64,000 nt of DNA from the NCBI GenBank assembly GCA_019751875.1, contig JAIEMV010000003.1, positions 124,001 through 188,000 of the forward strand, given 5' to 3'. How positions within the stretch are numbered: the stretch's first letter is position 1; each line of letters opens with the position of its first letter. Origin of the DNA: Hyphomicrobium sp. (lineage in GTDB: Bacteria; Pseudomonadota; Alphaproteobacteria; Rhizobiales; Hyphomicrobiaceae). The notes under the pieces are model-generated. The model did no database searches. It saw only the letters and a list, made by a program, of their open reading frames with translations, and was not told where the DNA came from. Position numbers and translations under genes: made by a program. Of the stretch, positions 9,007-18,469 are shown in pieces.

Positions 9007-9915
9007 TCAGACGAGGCCGGTGAGTTCCTTGGCCTTGCTGTAGGCGTGGCGGAAGTCGAGCGAGAGGGCCTTGTCGGATTCGAGCATCTGTTTGAAGAGG
9101 CCGGATTCGGTCTTGTACTTGATGTCGCCGATGGCGAGCGGACCGACGCCAAGTATGTTCGTGTCGCCGAGCGGCGCGCCGTCCATGAACAGGTCCATGC
9201 CTTCGACGCCGGCGGGTGGGACCGCGTTGACGTCGGCGATGGCGAGCAGATTGGGCGCGGCCTTGAGCATCTCCTTGGAGACGACCTGCACGCCGGCAGC
9301 GGCGGCAGCGAAAATGACTTCGGCATTCTTGACGACTTCAGCGCGTTGTTCGGCGGTTTCACCGTTGACCGGCTCGAGGTCGACGCCGAAGCGTTCCTTG
9401 GAGACGGCGGCGCTCTTGATGACGCGATCGACGCCACGGTGGGCGACGAGCTGCACCTGGGCGCCTTCGAGCGCGGAAATGATCGAGGAGGCGAAGCCGA
9501 CGACGCCGGTGGCGCCGAACACCGCGACGCGCGTTCCCTTCCAGGAGCGGCCGAACTTCAGCTTCAGGACGCGCTCGACGCAGGCGACCATGGCGGCAGC
9601 GGTGGTGAAGGAGCCGGCGGGATCAGCGAACGTGGAGCACTCGAACGGGGGGACGAGGGCCTTCTTGGCGGCGTCCAGCATGTCGAGCGCCATGATGGCG
9701 TCCTTGCCGCCCATGAAGAAGCCGGTGCGCACACCGTAGTTCGGCGGGCGGGAGAAAATGGCGTCCTGGATCAGCGGCGTGACGTCCTGCACTTCGACGT
9801 TCGTGTAGGGGACGATGACCTTGTAGCCCGCGTCGGCGGCCATGTTCACGTCGAAGGGGCTGACGTGCTTGCGCGGGTCGAGCATGTGCAGGATGGGCGT
9901 CGCTTCTTGGGTCAT
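9007..9915 (-). CDS. mtdB: NAD(P)-dependent methylenetetrahydromethanopterin dehydrogenase
   Basis: ILHMLDPRKHVSPFDVNMAADAGY… and AVFGATGVVGFASSIISALEGA Rossmann motif; MtdA/MtdB family in H4MPT context. Confidence 0.9.
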   Translation of the reverse strand: MTQEATPILHMLDPRKHVSPFDVNMAADAGYKVIVPYTNVEVQDVTPLIQDAIFSRPPNYGVRTGFFMGGKDAIMALDMLDAAKKALVPPFECSTFADPAGSFTTAAAMVACVERVLKLKFGRSWKGTRVAVFGATGVVGFASSIISALEGAQVQLVAHRGVDRVIKSAAVSKERFGVDLEPVNGETAEQRAEVVKNAEVIFAAAAAGVQVVSKEMLKAAPNLLAIADVNAVPPAGVEGMDLFMDGAPLGDTNILGVGPLAIGDIKYKTESGLFKQMLESDKALSLDFRHAYSKAKELTGLV

Positions 9916-9948
9916 GTTCTTGGTCTCCCCGGTGAGTACGAAAGCGGG

Positions 9949-10899
9949 TCAAGCGGGGCCGATGACGGCGCCGCTGTTGCGACCCTGCACAATTTTCAAA
10001 TCGAGCCCCGTCGCTTTAGCCTCTTCGACTAAAGATGAATAGAGACGGTGCGCCGCAGCCTCGTTGTCCACGAAGGCAAAGCCCGTCGGGCCCCACGAAC
10101 TCTGTCCGAGACCTGTCGCGCCGGCCTCGCCCAGGCGGCGGACCATGTGGCCGACAGCCGGGCTCGACCACGGCGCACCACCTTGAGCGGCGGAGAAATG
10201 GTTACCGACGATGGTTTGGATTTCGCTCAGGGCCGCGCCGAAGCAGTCGATGTCTTTCTCGACAATCCCGGGAAGGAGCCGCATCAGCGTCAGGCGACAG
10301 AGATGGCCGGCGAGGGCGTCGGGGAATTCGGGCAGAGCCCGGAAGGCGGCGGTTTCTTTTTCGCCATGGACCCCGATGTCGCGCGGGTCGAGGACGAGAA
10401 TGGCGCGCCAGTCGGCGGGGAAATCGAGGCGCACCACGGTCGGCGGCGGATGGCCGGATGTGCCGCGGCCGCCATCGACGATGAAGCCGCCGCGTTCAAA
10501 GGCCGTGATGCCGATAGCGGAACGGGCGCCGCGTTCGACAACCTCGCCAAGCATGCTGGCGGAAGCTTCGTTGCCGGAGAGCTTCAGCACGGCGGCGCCG
10601 ATGGCGAGCGCCAACTGGGTCCCCGAACCGAGGCCGGCGTGGGCGGGGATCGCGCTCTGCACGTCGACTTCGTATGTGTTGTCAGCGGCGAAGAGGCCGG
10701 CAAAGCGGCGCAGCGCCTTTTCCGCCCGCTCGGCTTCCGCTCCGCTGGCGCGAAATTCAGGAGCCGGGCGAACGGTGAGCGTGGTTGCGGGTTGATCCAC
10801 GGCCAAGCCGATCGAGCCGTATTTACGGCCGAGCGAACCGTTGAGATCGACGAAGCCCAAATGCAGGCGGGCAGGTGCGCTGACGGTGATAGCCCGCAT
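9949..10899 (-). CDS. Beta-ribofuranosylaminobenzene 5'-phosphate synthase (GHMP family)
   Basis: APARLHLGFVDLNGSLGRKYGSIGLAVDQP; PAHAGLGSGTQLALAIGAA. Confidence 0.88.
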   Translation of the reverse strand: MRAITVSAPARLHLGFVDLNGSLGRKYGSIGLAVDQPATTLTVRPAPEFRASGAEAERAEKALRRFAGLFAADNTYEVDVQSAIPAHAGLGSGTQLALAIGAAVLKLSGNEASASMLGEVVERGARSAIGITAFERGGFIVDGGRGTSGHPPPTVVRLDFPADWRAILVLDPRDIGVHGEKETAAFRALPEFPDALAGHLCRLTLMRLLPGIVEKDIDCFGAALSEIQTIVGNHFSAAQGGAPWSSPAVGHMVRRLGEAGATGLGQSSWGPTGFAFVDNEAAAHRLYSSLVEEAKATGLDLKIVQGRNSGAVIGPA

Positions 10900-11029
10900 C
10901 GGTCGAGCAGCCGTTGTTCGGGGTTGGCGCGATGGGTACGAAGCGCCTCCGCGCAGGGCGGGGAGAGCGATTGAAGCCGGACCCCAGTCGATCTACGGTG
11001 ACGCCCGAAAAGTCAATCCCTGGAACCGA

Positions 11030-11422
11030 ATGGAGCGCCGCGAAATGGCTGCAACCCGTGAAAAAGCAATGACGGAGGCTGACGTTGTCGCCTGGCTGGG
11101 CTCTAACCTGCCGACGTGGCGTCTGGAGGATGGCTGGATCAGGCGGACCTACAAGACGAACGGCTGGAAAGGAACTCTGATGGTGATCAATACCATCGGG
11201 CATCTGGCGGAGGCGGCATGGCATCATCCGGATATCACGGCGTCCTACGCCTGGGTCGAAGTGCGGCTCATGACGCACTCGGCCAAGGGCATAACGGACA
11301 AGGATCTGCACCTCGCCAAGAAGATCGAAGAGGTCGTGCAATGGCAGCCCGGTCCCGAGACCGGTCATTCGCTCGAGGGCACGCCAACCGATCCGCGCTT
11401 TGCCTACATCAAGTATGATTGA
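11030..11422 (+). CDS. 4a-hydroxytetrahydrobiopterin dehydratase-like (PCD) protein
   Basis: EAAWHHPDI matches the PCD motif E-x3-H-H-P-D-[VIL]; start ATG 11030 or 11045. Confidence 0.8.
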   Translation: MERREMAATREKAMTEADVVAWLGSNLPTWRLEDGWIRRTYKTNGWKGTLMVINTIGHLAEAAWHHPDITASYAWVEVRLMTHSAKGITDKDLHLAKKIEEVVQWQPGPETGHSLEGTPTDPRFAYIKYD

Positions 11423-11951
11423 AGTGCAGGCGCCGCCGGGGGTGACGTACGACGCGCTGATCGGTGTCGGGTCGAATGTCGGCGATAAAGCGCAGAACAT
11501 TGCGCGCGCGATCGATCTGCTTTGCGGCGACGGAGCTGTTCAATTGGTGGCGACGTCGCGGTTCTATCGCTCGGAGCCGTGGGGCATTCTCGAACAGGAC
11601 TGGTTTGTGAATGCGGCCGCGGCGGTGGCAACCGACATGCCTGCGCACGAGCTTTTGCGACGCTGCCTTGCGGTTGAAGATGACATGGGTCGCCTGCGCA
11701 AGGTGAAATGGGGGCCGCGCCTCGTTGATGTGGACGTGCTGACTTATCGCGGCCAGACCATCGATACGCCGGACCTGAAGGTGCCGCATCCCTTCATCGA
11801 ACAGCGGTCATTCGTTTTGGTGCCGCTGCTCGACATCGCCCCCGATGAGATCGTGCGGGGCCAGCGGGTGAGGGAACTCGCCGCCGCCATCGATACGAGC
11901 GATTGTGTACCTATCGACGATCAATCAGCCTCGCCGGAAGGCGGCCGGTAG
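11415..11951 (+). CDS. folK: 2-amino-4-hydroxy-6-hydroxymethyldihydropteridine diphosphokinase
   Basis: IGVGSNVGDKAQNI, FYRSEPWG, EDDMGRLRKVKWGPRLVDVDVL; start overlaps the stop of the preceding gene (ATGATTGA). Confidence 0.93.
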   Translation: MIEVQAPPGVTYDALIGVGSNVGDKAQNIARAIDLLCGDGAVQLVATSRFYRSEPWGILEQDWFVNAAAAVATDMPAHELLRRCLAVEDDMGRLRKVKWGPRLVDVDVLTYRGQTIDTPDLKVPHPFIEQRSFVLVPLLDIAPDEIVRGQRVRELAAAIDTSDCVPIDDQSASPEGGR

Positions 11952-12875
11952 ATGGAACGACGTCATCGTCGGGTCGACCACTCCGGCACGACCGCCGAAC
12001 CATGCCGCTGCTGCTCCCAGTAGCAGGGCGAGGGCTCCCCAGAAGGAGCCTTGCGCGACGGTTTCGCGGGTCCGCTCAGCGGCGGCCGTGGCTTGCTGCC
12101 TGGTCTGCTCGACGGCCTGCCGGTACTGGCTTTCATATTGAGCGATCTGCGCCCGGGCCTGATCGGGCGTGATGTTCTGGGCCTTGGCGAGCGCGTCGGC
12201 GGCCCGGTTACGGGCTTGGTCGGCTTGGGCGGGATCGCTCGTGACCGCGGCGCGAACAGCCGCGACGGCGGCATCACGCAAGGCAGCCGGATCCTGGCCG
12301 GCCCCACGGACACTTTGCTCGATGGATGAGAAAGGATCGGCTTCTTTGGCAAGGGTGGGAGCGGCCACTTGCGCGGCGGTCTGCATGGCACCGCCGGCTG
12401 TGCGGGCCATGGTGCTGGCGGCGGTCGTGGCCGCATCGGTTGCGGTTCCAACGATCGCACCTGCGGTGGAGCTGATGAGGTAGAAGATCGCCAGCGTCGT
12501 GAACGCCCAGCTTGTCAGACCGTGCCAACTCGCGGTGGTGTGTTTCGGCGAGCCCGACAAACGACCGGCGGCGACACCGCCAAGAAAGGCTGCAACGATG
12601 CCGGAGATGGCCCACCACGCCGCCGCCGTCATTGAAAAGGTTTCGGCATCGGGGTTGTTGGCGTCCGCGAGGCTGAACGAGGCGAGACCGAGCGCCAGAC
12701 CGAGCATGTTCAGAATAAGCTGAGCCGACAAAGCCAAGGCGGCCCCGGCGAAAACGGCGCCCCAGTTGATCTCGTTGATGAGGATCGTGCGGGCATCATC
12801 TTCCGGCGCGGTCGGTGAGATATCAGCCGGGTTCTAAGGGGTTCGGCCGGGACGGCCCTCTGTGTTGGTCGCCAT
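11925..12875 (-). pseudogene. PhnA-like/hypothetical integral membrane protein gene with an in-frame TAG at codon 14
   Basis: RBS-preceded ATG (12873-12875) gives MATNTEGRPGRTP then TAG (12834-12836), same frame continuing NPADISPTAPEDDARTILINEINWGAVFAGAALALSAQLILNMLG… to 11925; the track ORF uses an internal TTG at 12737. Confidence 0.65.
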
Positions 12876-12960
12876 GGCTATATCCTCCGCTCCAGTGTGT
12901 GTGGCGGCAGGCAACCGCCCAAAGATGCGGATTGTTCCCTCGGCATAGATCGCGCAAATG

Positions 12961-12994
12961 AAAACCGCCGCCGGATGGCTCCGGCGGCGGTTTC
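12961..12994 (-). terminator. Rho-independent terminator downstream of the cytochrome c gene
   Basis: Perfect 14-bp stem AAACCGCCGCCGGA/TCCGGCGGCGGTTT, 4-nt loop, T tract on the minus strand. Confidence 0.85.
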
Positions 12995-13021
12995 GAAAAC
13001 TTGCAGTAAACGGTGGGCCGC

Positions 13022-13390
13022 TTACTTCTTGCACTCGCTCTTGATGTAAGCGAGCAGGTTGGCGCGGTCGGTTGCGTCCTTCACGCCGGCCGGGAAGATC
13101 ATCTTGTTGCCGGGGATCACGGCATCGTCCTTCTCGAACCATGCGAGGAGCTTTTCGTCATCCCAGGTGATGCCCGACTTCTTCACGGCATCCGAGTAGC
13201 CCGCGTAGCCTTCGACGGTGCCGGCAGCGCGGCCTGCGACGCAGCTCAGGTCGGGGCCAAGGGCGTTCTTGCCGAAAGCATGGCAGGCGGCGCACTTCTT
13301 GAAAACGGCCTTCCCGGCTTCGGCGTCCTGAGCCGAGGCGGCGAACGGAGCAGCCAGAACGAGACCGGCGGCGATAACCCACTTCATCAT
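13022..13390 (-). CDS. Small periplasmic c-type cytochrome
   Basis: Signal peptide MMKWVIAAGLVLAAPFAASAQ, CAACH haem motif. Confidence 0.9.
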   Translation of the reverse strand: MMKWVIAAGLVLAAPFAASAQDAEAGKAVFKKCAACHAFGKNALGPDLSCVAGRAAGTVEGYAGYSDAVKKSGITWDDEKLLAWFEKDDAVIPGNKMIFPAGVKDATDRANLLAYIKSECKK

Positions 13391-13610
13391 ATTGCACTTC
13401 CTCCCGAGGGTGGCACGGTAACCATTCGACGGTCCGTGGAGCCACTTTTGCGACTCTAGCTTTTCTTTTGCCAAAGTCCACCTGAACCCCAGGTGAATTA
13501 GGCCCCAGGGTCCGGTGAAACATCTACGCCCTCACGAGCGAAGAAGATTTCAGCCGGCGCGTCTTTTACACTGACAACCAAAGCTCTGCCAGTGGGTTCC
13601 CTCGCAATCT

Positions 13611-14771
13611 TCAGGCGCCTCCGACGGTCACCTTGACGGCGCCGACGCGGCGATAGACGAATTCGGGCGGGGTGGAGTGGCTTTCGACCTCGGCGACCTT
13701 GGCCCACTCCTCATGCATCGGCGACAGCGAGCAGGCCGGGTCCGTGTTGGCGGCATCGCCGGTAAGCGCGAAGGCCTGGCAGCGGCAGCCGCCGAAATCG
13801 ATCTCCTTGCGCGGGCACGAGCGGCAGGGCTCCTTCATCCATTCGGTTCCGCGATACTTGTTGAAGGCGTCGCCATTGAGCCAGATGTCGGCGAGGGGGC
13901 GATCCTTGACGTTGTCGAACTGGAGATGCGTGATCGATTCGGCGGCGTGGCAGGGCAGCACGCGGCCCGACGGGGTGACGTTCAGGATCTGCTTGGCCCA
14001 ACCGCCCATGCACGGCTTGGGGAACTTAGCGTAATAGTCGGGCACGACCATGTCGATGACGATGATGCCCTTGTACTTCTCGCGCGCCTCTTCGACTTGC
14101 TTGGCAGCGGTCATGAAGCTCTCGCGGGTGGGCATGAGCGAGGAGCGGTTGAGTAGCGCCCAGGCGTAATACTGGACGTGCGCGATTTCGATACGACCGG
14201 CGCCGCATTCGATGGCGAATTCGATCATCCGCGGCACGTTGTGAATGTTCTGGCGATGGATCGGTGCGTTGATCGTCAACGCCATGCCGGCTTCTTTCGC
14301 CCACTGGGAGACTTCGATCTTCTTGGCGAGGCCGCCCTTGTAGGCGGAGATGCGGTCGGCGTTTTCAGGATCGACGTCCTGGATGGAGAGCTGCACGTGA
14401 TCGAGGCCGATCTCGGCGAGCTTCATCATGCGATCGCGGGTGAGCGTCACACCGGCGGTGATGAGGTTGGTGTAGAGGCCCGCCTTGACGGCGGCATCGA
14501 GGATTTCCTCAAGGTCCTTACGCGCCGTGGGCTCGCCGCCCGAGAGATGGACCTGGAGGATGCCGAGTTCGCCGGCCTGACGCATCACGTCCTGCCATTC
14601 AGCCGTCGTGAGCTCGGTGTTGACGCGCTCAAGATCGGTCGGGTTGGAGCAGTACGGGCACTGCAATGGGCAGCGATGAGTCAACTCGCACAGCATGCCG
14701 ACGGGCGCGCGGGCGCACGATGGATCGACGGCGGCAATGGCGCTCGTCTCGACGGGGGTGACCTCGTTCAT
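13611..14771 (-). CDS. pqqE: PQQ biosynthesis radical SAM protein PqqE
   Basis: ELTHRCPLQCPYCSNP radical SAM motif; C-terminal cysteine-rich SPASM region. Confidence 0.97.
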   Translation of the reverse strand: MNEVTPVETSAIAAVDPSCARAPVGMLCELTHRCPLQCPYCSNPTDLERVNTELTTAEWQDVMRQAGELGILQVHLSGGEPTARKDLEEILDAAVKAGLYTNLITAGVTLTRDRMMKLAEIGLDHVQLSIQDVDPENADRISAYKGGLAKKIEVSQWAKEAGMALTINAPIHRQNIHNVPRMIEFAIECGAGRIEIAHVQYYAWALLNRSSLMPTRESFMTAAKQVEEAREKYKGIIVIDMVVPDYYAKFPKPCMGGWAKQILNVTPSGRVLPCHAAESITHLQFDNVKDRPLADIWLNGDAFNKYRGTEWMKEPCRSCPRKEIDFGGCRCQAFALTGDAANTDPACSLSPMHEEWAKVAEVESHSTPPEFVYRRVGAVKVTVGGA

Positions 14772-14799
14772 GGCTTCGCTCCGTTCACGTTCTGCCGGC

Positions 14800-15141
14800 T
14801 CAAGTTTTGGCCGCTTGATTTTGGGCCGGTTCGCCGGCGTTCAACACGCCTTTGTCGGCGAGGTCCTGCAGCATATCGACGATGTCTTTCAGGATGAGAT
14901 CGGCCGGGGCCTTGTATTCATCCGCAAGACTGTCTGCGATGTCGGAGACCGAACGTTTGCCATCGCATTTCTGCAGCACGGCAACGGCGATCTCGTCGGG
15001 ATTGAAGACGCGTTCGGGAGCCAGAAGAATCCAGCGCCCGCGGCCGGCGTCATGGCGCATCTTCACGAAGCGCGGCAGGCTCGGCCGGCAATCGCCAGTG
15101 ATCAGGATTCGTTCGCGTTTGGCGTATTGACCGATGCTCAT
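14800..15141 (-). CDS. pqqD: PQQ biosynthesis peptide chaperone PqqD
   Basis: RHDAGRGRWILLAPERVFNPDEIAVAVLQKCDG; ATGA overlap with pqqC. Confidence 0.93.
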   Translation of the reverse strand: MSIGQYAKRERILITGDCRPSLPRFVKMRHDAGRGRWILLAPERVFNPDEIAVAVLQKCDGKRSVSDIADSLADEYKAPADLILKDIVDMLQDLADKGVLNAGEPAQNQAAKT

Positions 15142-15911
15142 GCCTGTAGATCCTCCGGGCGCCACGCGCCGGGCGGCACGTTGCCGTTGATGTAGGCGTG
15201 GTAGAGCGCATCGAGCTGAACCCAGAGCACGTTGCACTTGAACCGGACGGCGTCGACGCAAGCTTCCTGTTCGGCGCGGGTGGCGGCATGCTGCTTGATG
15301 TAGTTGAGCGCAAAGTCAGCGTCGCGCGGGGCCTGGACGAGGCGCTGCTTGAAGTAGGCCATCACACGATCGTCGATGAAGTCGTAGCCTTCCAGCATCC
15401 CGGAAATGCGCTCCTTGTGGATCTTCGGCGCAAAAAGTTCAGTAAGCGAAGAAGCCACGGCGATGGTGAGCGGCTGTTCGCGTACGAAGGTGACATAGGC
15501 TTCGACCGCGAAGCGGGTGGCCGGCAGGGCGCCACGCATCGACTGAACATACTCGCGATCGAGGCCGAGGGCGTCGGTGAGGACGAGCCAGCGTTCGATG
15601 CCGCCGGCGTCGTTTTCATAGCCATCGTGCTCGAGAACGCGGTGCATCCATTCGCGGCGCAGTTCGCGGTCGTACGTGCGGCTGACGAGCGCGGCGTCTT
15701 TGCGGGGAACGGCCGACTGGTAGCAATAGCGGTTGAGGGCCCAAGCGGCGACCTGGCTTTTCTTCAGCTTGCCGCCGTGGAGAAGCTTATGAAAGGGGTG
15801 CTTGTCGTGGTAGCGCTCGGCGCCGACAGCCTGGATCGCGGCTTCGAATTCCTCATGCGACCAGAGCTTGTTATCGGTGCGGGCGGTGCCTTTCAGGTGA
15901 ATATCGGTCAT
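15138..15911 (-). CDS. pqqC: Pyrroloquinoline-quinone synthase PqqC
   Basis: YHDKHPFHKLLHGGKLKKSQVAAWALNRYCYQSAVPRKDA. Confidence 0.97.
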   Translation of the reverse strand: MTDIHLKGTARTDNKLWSHEEFEAAIQAVGAERYHDKHPFHKLLHGGKLKKSQVAAWALNRYCYQSAVPRKDAALVSRTYDRELRREWMHRVLEHDGYENDAGGIERWLVLTDALGLDREYVQSMRGALPATRFAVEAYVTFVREQPLTIAVASSLTELFAPKIHKERISGMLEGYDFIDDRVMAYFKQRLVQAPRDADFALNYIKQHAATRAEQEACVDAVRFKCNVLWVQLDALYHAYINGNVPPGAWRPEDLQA

Positions 15912-16840
15912 ATCCTGATCTCCATTCCGTCGAACCCGACCTCCCAGCCGGCATTTTGAACCACCTTACGCTCCGGGGAATTGTCGTCGAGCACGGGGTT
16001 CGAGTTGTTGATGTGGACGTAGATCTTGCGCTTTACATTCAGGTCCTTGAACGCAGCTATCGAGCCGTTGGACCCGGAAATTGAGATATGTCCCATGCGG
16101 GCGCCGGTCTTGTTCAGCAGGCCCTGCCGGATCATTTCGTCATCGGTGTAGAGCGTCCCGTCGAAAAAGACGAGGGGCGCGTCCTTAAGGCGCTCAGCCA
16201 GCGGCGGATCGACCTCGGCACAGCCTGGAACATAATAGAAAAAGCGGCCGGTTGCGGTTTCGGTGACCTTGAGGCCGATGGTGTCGCCTTCGCGGCTGCC
16301 GAACGACTTCTTGTCGGACGTGTCTTCTAAGAAAAGAGCAATCTTGCCCGGAACTGCAAAGGCTTCGACGGTGACGCCGAGATTATCGCCGTGGTCTTCG
16401 ATCGCGATTGCCTGGTCGAGCGGTAATTCCAGTCGCGGGACGATCTGCGGATTGCAAACGTTGAAGACCGAATTGGCATTGATCGTCTTCAGAACGCGAT
16501 CTGATCCGTAAATGGTGAAGGGCGTGCCTTCGCGCAAGTTGATAAGGCCGATAATGTGATCGACGTCGGCATTGGTGACGATGACGGCCTTGATCGGAGA
16601 ATTGCGAAGAGGGCCGTTTGGGTCGGGCCAGAGTTCAGGATTGTTCGCGATCTGCTCGCGCAAGTCGGGCGAGCAATTGAGAAGGACCCAACGCTTGCCA
16701 TCGGCCGAGACCGCGAGGGACGACTGGGTCCGCGCGGCAAACCCCGGCTTGCGGGCGCGCGCGCTCGCACTCATTGGGCCATTGCAATTCCATTGCGGGA
16801 ACCCGCCACCGGCGGACGCCCCGAGCACTTTGATAAGCAT
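15908..16840 (-). CDS. pqqB: PQQ biosynthesis protein PqqB
   Basis: MLIKVLGASAGGGFPQWNCNGPMSASAR…; start ATG 16840. Confidence 0.96.
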   Translation of the reverse strand: MLIKVLGASAGGGFPQWNCNGPMSASARARKPGFAARTQSSLAVSADGKRWVLLNCSPDLREQIANNPELWPDPNGPLRNSPIKAVIVTNADVDHIIGLINLREGTPFTIYGSDRVLKTINANSVFNVCNPQIVPRLELPLDQAIAIEDHGDNLGVTVEAFAVPGKIALFLEDTSDKKSFGSREGDTIGLKVTETATGRFFYYVPGCAEVDPPLAERLKDAPLVFFDGTLYTDDEMIRQGLLNKTGARMGHISISGSNGSIAAFKDLNVKRKIYVHINNSNPVLDDNSPERKVVQNAGWEVGFDGMEIRI

Positions 16841-16988
16841 GATGATCCGACGTTCTGGAAAGGGCCGCCCCCGCAATCCCCTCGCGTGAGAATCGGGCGC
16901 GCAAACGACGACGGCGGCCGGGCTTGCCGGGCCGCCGTGTCAGATCGGGCCTGCGCATCCCAACGGGCGCACGCCGCACATCCTAAAT

Positions 16989-17078
16989 TCAGATGACGTC
17001 GATTTCGGCCGGCAGGTACGACGTGACTTCCAGGCCGACTTCCTGTTCGCGTACGGCGGGCTTGGTCCAGGTCTTCAT
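16989..17078 (-). CDS. pqqA: PQQ precursor peptide PqqA (29 aa)
   Basis: MKTWTKPAVREQEVGLEVTSYLPAEIDVI* with the Glu-x3-Tyr precursor motif (E-VTS-Y), RBS GGAGGA, directly upstream of pqqB; below the ORF-track size cutoff. Confidence 0.95.
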   Translation of the reverse strand: MKTWTKPAVREQEVGLEVTSYLPAEIDVI

Positions 17079-17615
17079 GATGATGTCCTCCAAAGACAGC
17101 GGTCTCGGTTTGCGTTTTCGTCTTATCGTCGAGCACCCCTCCCGAGGGCGTTCCGCGGCATCCGGGTCTCTTGCTCGGTTACTTCAGACATCGGCTTCGC
17201 ACCGATCTCGATTGGTTCTAAAGACCACATCCGGGTGGGCCGCTCAAGTCACTTGGAGTCACGAAACCGTGTGACCTAACAGAACTTTAGCTGTCGATAA
17301 GGCAAGCTTTACGCAAGGGCGAGGCCGCGCGTCGAGGTCCTTGGCCTTGTCCTCCCAGTTGTGGGCACGAAATGGAATCGATGCCCGCAAACTGGATGTT
17401 TATTGGAATGAAATTCTACCAATCCCCTCTGAATCTTTTCACTTGAAGCATGGTTTTGCTGTGATATGTTCCTTTGCCTCGGCGGACGTGATGCGGCGCG
17501 AGGGGTGGTACGCTGCCGCCGGTCACATTTTCAAGCTGGATTTCCGGAATTGGCCGTCGCAGGACAGCGTCCAAGCGGCGGCGCCGGCCGTAGCCACCGC
17601 CTCGGAGAGGTAGCA

Positions 17616-18455
17616 ATGACGGGTTCTTTAGCGGGAGGTGCAATGGCGCCGGGCCGCGTTCTTTTGATCGGTTGCGGTCCGGGCGATCCCGACCTTCTGA
17701 CCGTGCGCGCTGTGCGCGCGATCGCGGAGGCGGACGTTCTGGTCGTCGATCGGCTTGTCGGCGACGGTGTGCTTGTGCATGCGCGCGCCGACGCCGTCGT
17801 GATTTCCGTTGGCAAGAAAGCCGGCGGTCCATCGACTTCACAGGACGAGATCAATCGCATCTTGGTGCGGGAAGCACTCAAGGGTCAGCGCGTGGCGCGG
17901 CTCAAGGGCGGTGACGGGTTCGTGTTCGGCCGGGCGGCGGAGGAGATCGCAGCGATCCGCGCGGCCGGGATCGAGGTTGAAATTGTTCCTGGCATCACGG
18001 CCGCGCACGCTTGCGCAGCACGCATCGCGCTGCCGCTGACGCTGCGCGAGAGCGTGCGTCAGTTCTCGCTCGTCACGGGTGCGGCGGCGGACGGCGATCT
18101 CGACCTCGACTGGGCATCACTTGCGGCGCCGCATCAGGCGTTCGCAATCTACATGGGTGTGCGCACGGCGCGCGCGTTGCGCCACAAGCTTCTTGCGGCC
18201 GGTGCTCCCGTCTCGCTGCCGATCGTCGTCGTGGAAAACGGCACCCGCGCCAACGAGCTTGCAATTTCGACGACGCTCGGTGACCTCATCGATGCGATCG
18301 CAGCCTTCGGCGTCACGGGTCCAGCCATCATCTTCGGTGGACTTCACTGGTCCGACGCCAACCTCACCATGCCTGACAACGTGCATGTCTATTGCGCGTC
18401 TGTCGATTGTGCGACCGCTAGCGCTCATGAAGCGTCCGCGCCTGACGTCATCTGA
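17616..18455 (+). CDS. cobA: Uroporphyrinogen-III C-methyltransferase
   Basis: VLLIGCGPGDPDLLTVRAVRAI, VARLKGGDGFVFGR. Confidence 0.93.
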   Translation: MTGSLAGGAMAPGRVLLIGCGPGDPDLLTVRAVRAIAEADVLVVDRLVGDGVLVHARADAVVISVGKKAGGPSTSQDEINRILVREALKGQRVARLKGGDGFVFGRAAEEIAAIRAAGIEVEIVPGITAAHACAARIALPLTLRESVRQFSLVTGAAADGDLDLDWASLAAPHQAFAIYMGVRTARALRHKLLAAGAPVSLPIVVVENGTRANELAISTTLGDLIDAIAAFGVTGPAIIFGGLHWSDANLTMPDNVHVYCASVDCATASAHEASAPDVI

Positions 18456-18469
18456 AGGAGAGAGACCTC

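Noticed and set aside
9046-10032. 328-aa plus-strand ORF
   Set aside because: Antisense to mtdB; biased Gly/Asp/Glu/Val composition typical of a complementary-frame artefact.
12834-12836. Amber codon as pyrrolysine or selenocysteine-like recoding
   Set aside because: No pyl genes or recoding element seen in the window; a nonsense mutation, sequencing error or alternative start is simpler.
17341-17613. 90-aa ORF upstream of cobA
   Set aside because: No recognisable family and weak start context; may be the 5' leader of cobA. Not confident enough to list as a gene.
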